A stretch of 64,000 nt of DNA from Bog-473 sp963745665. Lineage in GTDB: Bacteria > Actinomycetota > Acidimicrobiia > Acidimicrobiales > RAAP-2. This document shows positions 62,419 to 64,000 of this stretch, in pieces. Under the pieces are notes generated by a model. The model was given only the letters and a program-made list of their open reading frames with translations. It did not search any database and was not told the DNA's origin. The stretch is taken from assembly GCA_963745665.1 (NCBI GenBank), contig CAVUYE010000002.1, forward strand, positions 248,001-312,000. Direction: 5' to 3'. A program made the translations under genes and the position numbers. Positions within the stretch are counted from its first letter, which is position 1, and the number at the start of each line of letters is the position of its first letter.

Positions 62419-63576
62419 TTGGACACGAAAGTTCGAACGCGAAAGGCGAGAGCTTGGGGTCGACGGTTGATCGCTTCGGCCCTCGTCGTAGTGGCCGCGA
62501 TGGGCGGCGCCGTGCGGGGGGCTGCGGATGCGGGCGCAGTTCAAGGAGCACGTCCCGGAGTGCTCGTGATCGCGACTGAGGGGGATGGCACGAGTCTCCA
62601 TGCCGTCGAGTCTCTTTTGGCTGCGATCGCTCACCCCGGTGTACACATCATCGTCGTCGACCCCGATGGCCCCCGAGACGGCACCGTCCTAGTCTCGTCG
62701 ACCGCGCCCCCAGCGCAGCGCACGACCGAGCCCGCCCCACCGACGCTGCCGTCGGGGGCGACCGCCTACCAGCACGCGATCTACGAACACAGCCTTGCCG
62801 AGTGGGAGCAGGCGAACCTAGGACGACGGCGCAGTGTTGCGAAACGGACTGAGAAGGCAAAGGTGCGGTGGGAGGCATCGGTCGGCGAGGCGCTCTCATC
62901 AGTACAACCATCGCTTAGCCCGCCCCCAGGAATCGAGGCAGCGATCGCGGATGCGAAGGCCGTCTTCTCCAGCCTGGCAGAGGGCGGTCAGGTGACCGCA
63001 GGCAACTCTGCGATCGTCGTCATGGGGACCATGGGCACACCCGTTGAGGTTCCGCCGACGCTCGGCCCGGGCCTTGATGGGACGACCGTCGTCGTCGAGG
63101 ACTTCCGCGGTGACAGCGCTCAAGAAGGGGCCTGGCAGGCATCACTCCTTCAGGCTGGTGCCAACAGGGCCGCGGCCGTCGTCCCCGGAGCAAGCGAGGT
63201 TGTTGCGACGATCGTGGACGACACCCTGGAGGATTCCAAGGATCCCTCGCTCGACGCGACCGTCTACTTCGGCCTCAACCAGGCGAACCTGACGCCGGTG
63301 GATTCCGCCGCGCTTGAAAAGGCGCTTCATTTGCTCACCGTCACCTACCCCCAGGCACCCGGAGAGGTGATCGGCTACTGCGACCCGATCGGGGGTGCTG
63401 TCAATGCACTGCTCTCGGCGCGTCGGGCTATGACTACGGCGGACTGGCTCATTGCCCGCGGCGTCTCGCCCTCGCGCCTTGTCAGCGAAGGCGTCGGTGC
63501 GGCAGACACCCTCGAGCCTGGGAGCATCGCACCCTCCGAACGTAGGGCTGTGATCGTCGTCGACCCCGTGCGCTGA
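62419..63576 (+). CDS. Exported OmpA-domain protein
   Basis: A 385-aa protein starting with TTG 62419, chosen because GGGAGGAG ends two bases before it; a GTG at 62314 is the longer alternative without a site. The N-terminus is a signal peptide or membrane anchor: basic RTRKARAWGRR followed by LIASALVVVAAMGGAV. The C-terminal domain (VYFGLNQANLTPVDSAALEK, then ARRAMTTADWLIARGVSPSR and LVSEGVGAADT) is OmpA-like, which binds peptidoglycan. The middle has a P- and T-rich linker. Such proteins occur in actinobacterial conjugative elements beside transfer genes, so this probably marks the return to the element's backbone. Confidence 0.75.
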   Translation: MDTKVRTRKARAWGRRLIASALVVVAAMGGAVRGAADAGAVQGARPGVLVIATEGDGTSLHAVESLLAAIAHPGVHIIVVDPDGPRDGTVLVSSTAPPAQRTTEPAPPTLPSGATAYQHAIYEHSLAEWEQANLGRRRSVAKRTEKAKVRWEASVGEALSSVQPSLSPPPGIEAAIADAKAVFSSLAEGGQVTAGNSAIVVMGTMGTPVEVPPTLGPGLDGTTVVVEDFRGDSAQEGAWQASLLQAGANRAAAVVPGASEVVATIVDDTLEDSKDPSLDATVYFGLNQANLTPVDSAALEKALHLLTVTYPQAPGEVIGYCDPIGGAVNALLSARRAMTTADWLIARGVSPSRLVSEGVGAADTLEPGSIAPSERRAVIVVDPVR

Positions 63577-63628
63577 ATGCTGCCTCGCTACAACCCCGGT
63601 CGCCAATCACCACGAGGAGGAGGTCCCG

Positions 63629-64000
63629 ATGCAGGCGAACCGTGAACCCAGTCCACTGTCGGGAGTAATCGCTTTCCCCGGCACCGAGGCGCTCACGGCT
63701 CACCGAGCCGTGAGCGGTATTCTCGCCGGTCACCAGGACGCACCAGAGTTATTGGCTGGAGCACGAACGGCCGTAGCGAAGAGGGTTCGCTCTCTCGCGG
63801 CGGTCGGGCCATGGCGGCGCATCGTTCGCGTCGCCGAGCAGGCACTCTCGCGCGACCACAAGGAGACCGACCCCGAAGGTCGGCGCCATCTGCGATTCTT
63901 CGTGGGTGCCGGCGTCGCGACGCTAATGTCGCTCGGCTGCGGCGCGGTGACGCTCCTCCTGGCCCTCGGGGTCCCTGTGCCCGAGCTCGTCGCCGTCTCT
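63629..64000 (+). CDS. Membrane protein, partial (continues past the window)
   Basis: ATG 63629 behind GAGGAGGAGG starts a frame that stays open to the window end, giving at least 124 residues. The N-terminal 90 are soluble and basic (ARTAVAKRVRSLAAVGPWRR). Then a hydrophobic segment, FFVGAGVATLMSLGCGAVTL, continues LLALGVPVPELVAV. It follows the OmpA-like gene after 52 bp on the same strand, so the two likely form one transcript of the conjugative backbone. The function is unknown. Confidence 0.6.
   Translation, partial: MQANREPSPLSGVIAFPGTEALTAHRAVSGILAGHQDAPELLAGARTAVAKRVRSLAAVGPWRRIVRVAEQALSRDHKETDPEGRRHLRFFVGAGVATLMSLGCGAVTLLLALGVPVPELVAVS

Noticed and set aside
1..64000. CRISPR array
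   Set aside because: No regularly spaced identical repeats were seen in any intergenic region; the few repeats are short operators.

Overview
The window is GC-rich, gene-dense DNA with many GTG/TTG starts and many 1-4 bp start/stop overlaps. A SARP/BTAD regulator, an XRE-DUF5753 regulator and an F420-type LLM oxidoreductase point to an actinobacterium (Actinomycetota). The order cannot be resolved from sequence alone. No rRNA, tRNA, CRISPR array or integrase was seen.

Both edges look like a conjugative element. The left edge has a relaxase/TraA-type helicase C-terminus (1-1204, frameshifted), a VirD4/TraG-like coupling ATPase (1201-2625) and a BTAD regulator that looks cut at its 5' end. The right edge has an exported OmpA-domain protein (62419-63576) and a membrane protein that runs off the end (63629-64000). 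About 58 kb of cargo lies between them, mostly defence genes plus one biosynthetic cluster.

Region by region: (1) 4164-16075, a DISARM-related set of a fused DEAD-helicase/DUF1998 protein with a C-terminal nuclease-like domain (frameshifted), a SNF2-type helicase and an Eco57I-type DNA methylase, facing a GmrSD-like DUF262/DUF1524 endonuclease with a RAMA domain. (2) 18609-22762, a coupled superfamily-1 helicase and a Cas4/RecB-like PD-(D/E)XK protein with cysteine clusters. (3) 22973-25495, a HEPN RNase-like gene followed by a macro-like/SIR2 fusion. (4) 25513-41117, two divergent gene arrays: MBL-fold RNase-like hydrolase, ARPP-1 protein, metallophosphatase, YbjN/TY-Chap-like protein and RpiR regulator on the minus strand; NYN nuclease, ADP-ribosylglycohydrolase/phosphatase fusion, two small proteins, NurA, HerA, SbcD and SbcC on the plus strand. 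HerA and SbcC carry frame breaks. (5) 41165-45354, orphan and decayed genes, a NERD membrane protein and an AlpA/Xis-like HTH protein. (6) 45883-50496, a complete Gabija pair (GajA, GajB), a Vsr fragment and a DUF4365-like gene.

(7) 50879-61829 is a compact kynurenine-centred biosynthetic cluster without NRPS or PKS genes. A six-gene minus-strand operon (TDO-like, FAD hydroxylase, class IV aminotransferase, kynurenine formamidase-like, methyltransferase, LLM oxidoreductase) diverges from a plus-strand operon (small protein, XRE-DUF5753 regulator, TDO, kynureninase-like). A separate DUF6875-like gene and a DesVI-like N-methyltransferase converge on it. A palindrome, TAGCCGGCTA, recurs in three promoter regions here, including the one before the OmpA gene, which suggests a small regulon.

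At least five coding regions are broken by shifts of the same sign (+1 or -2). This suggests either indel errors in the assembly or real decay of defence and transfer genes. Where this occurs, functional calls describe the reconstructed protein.
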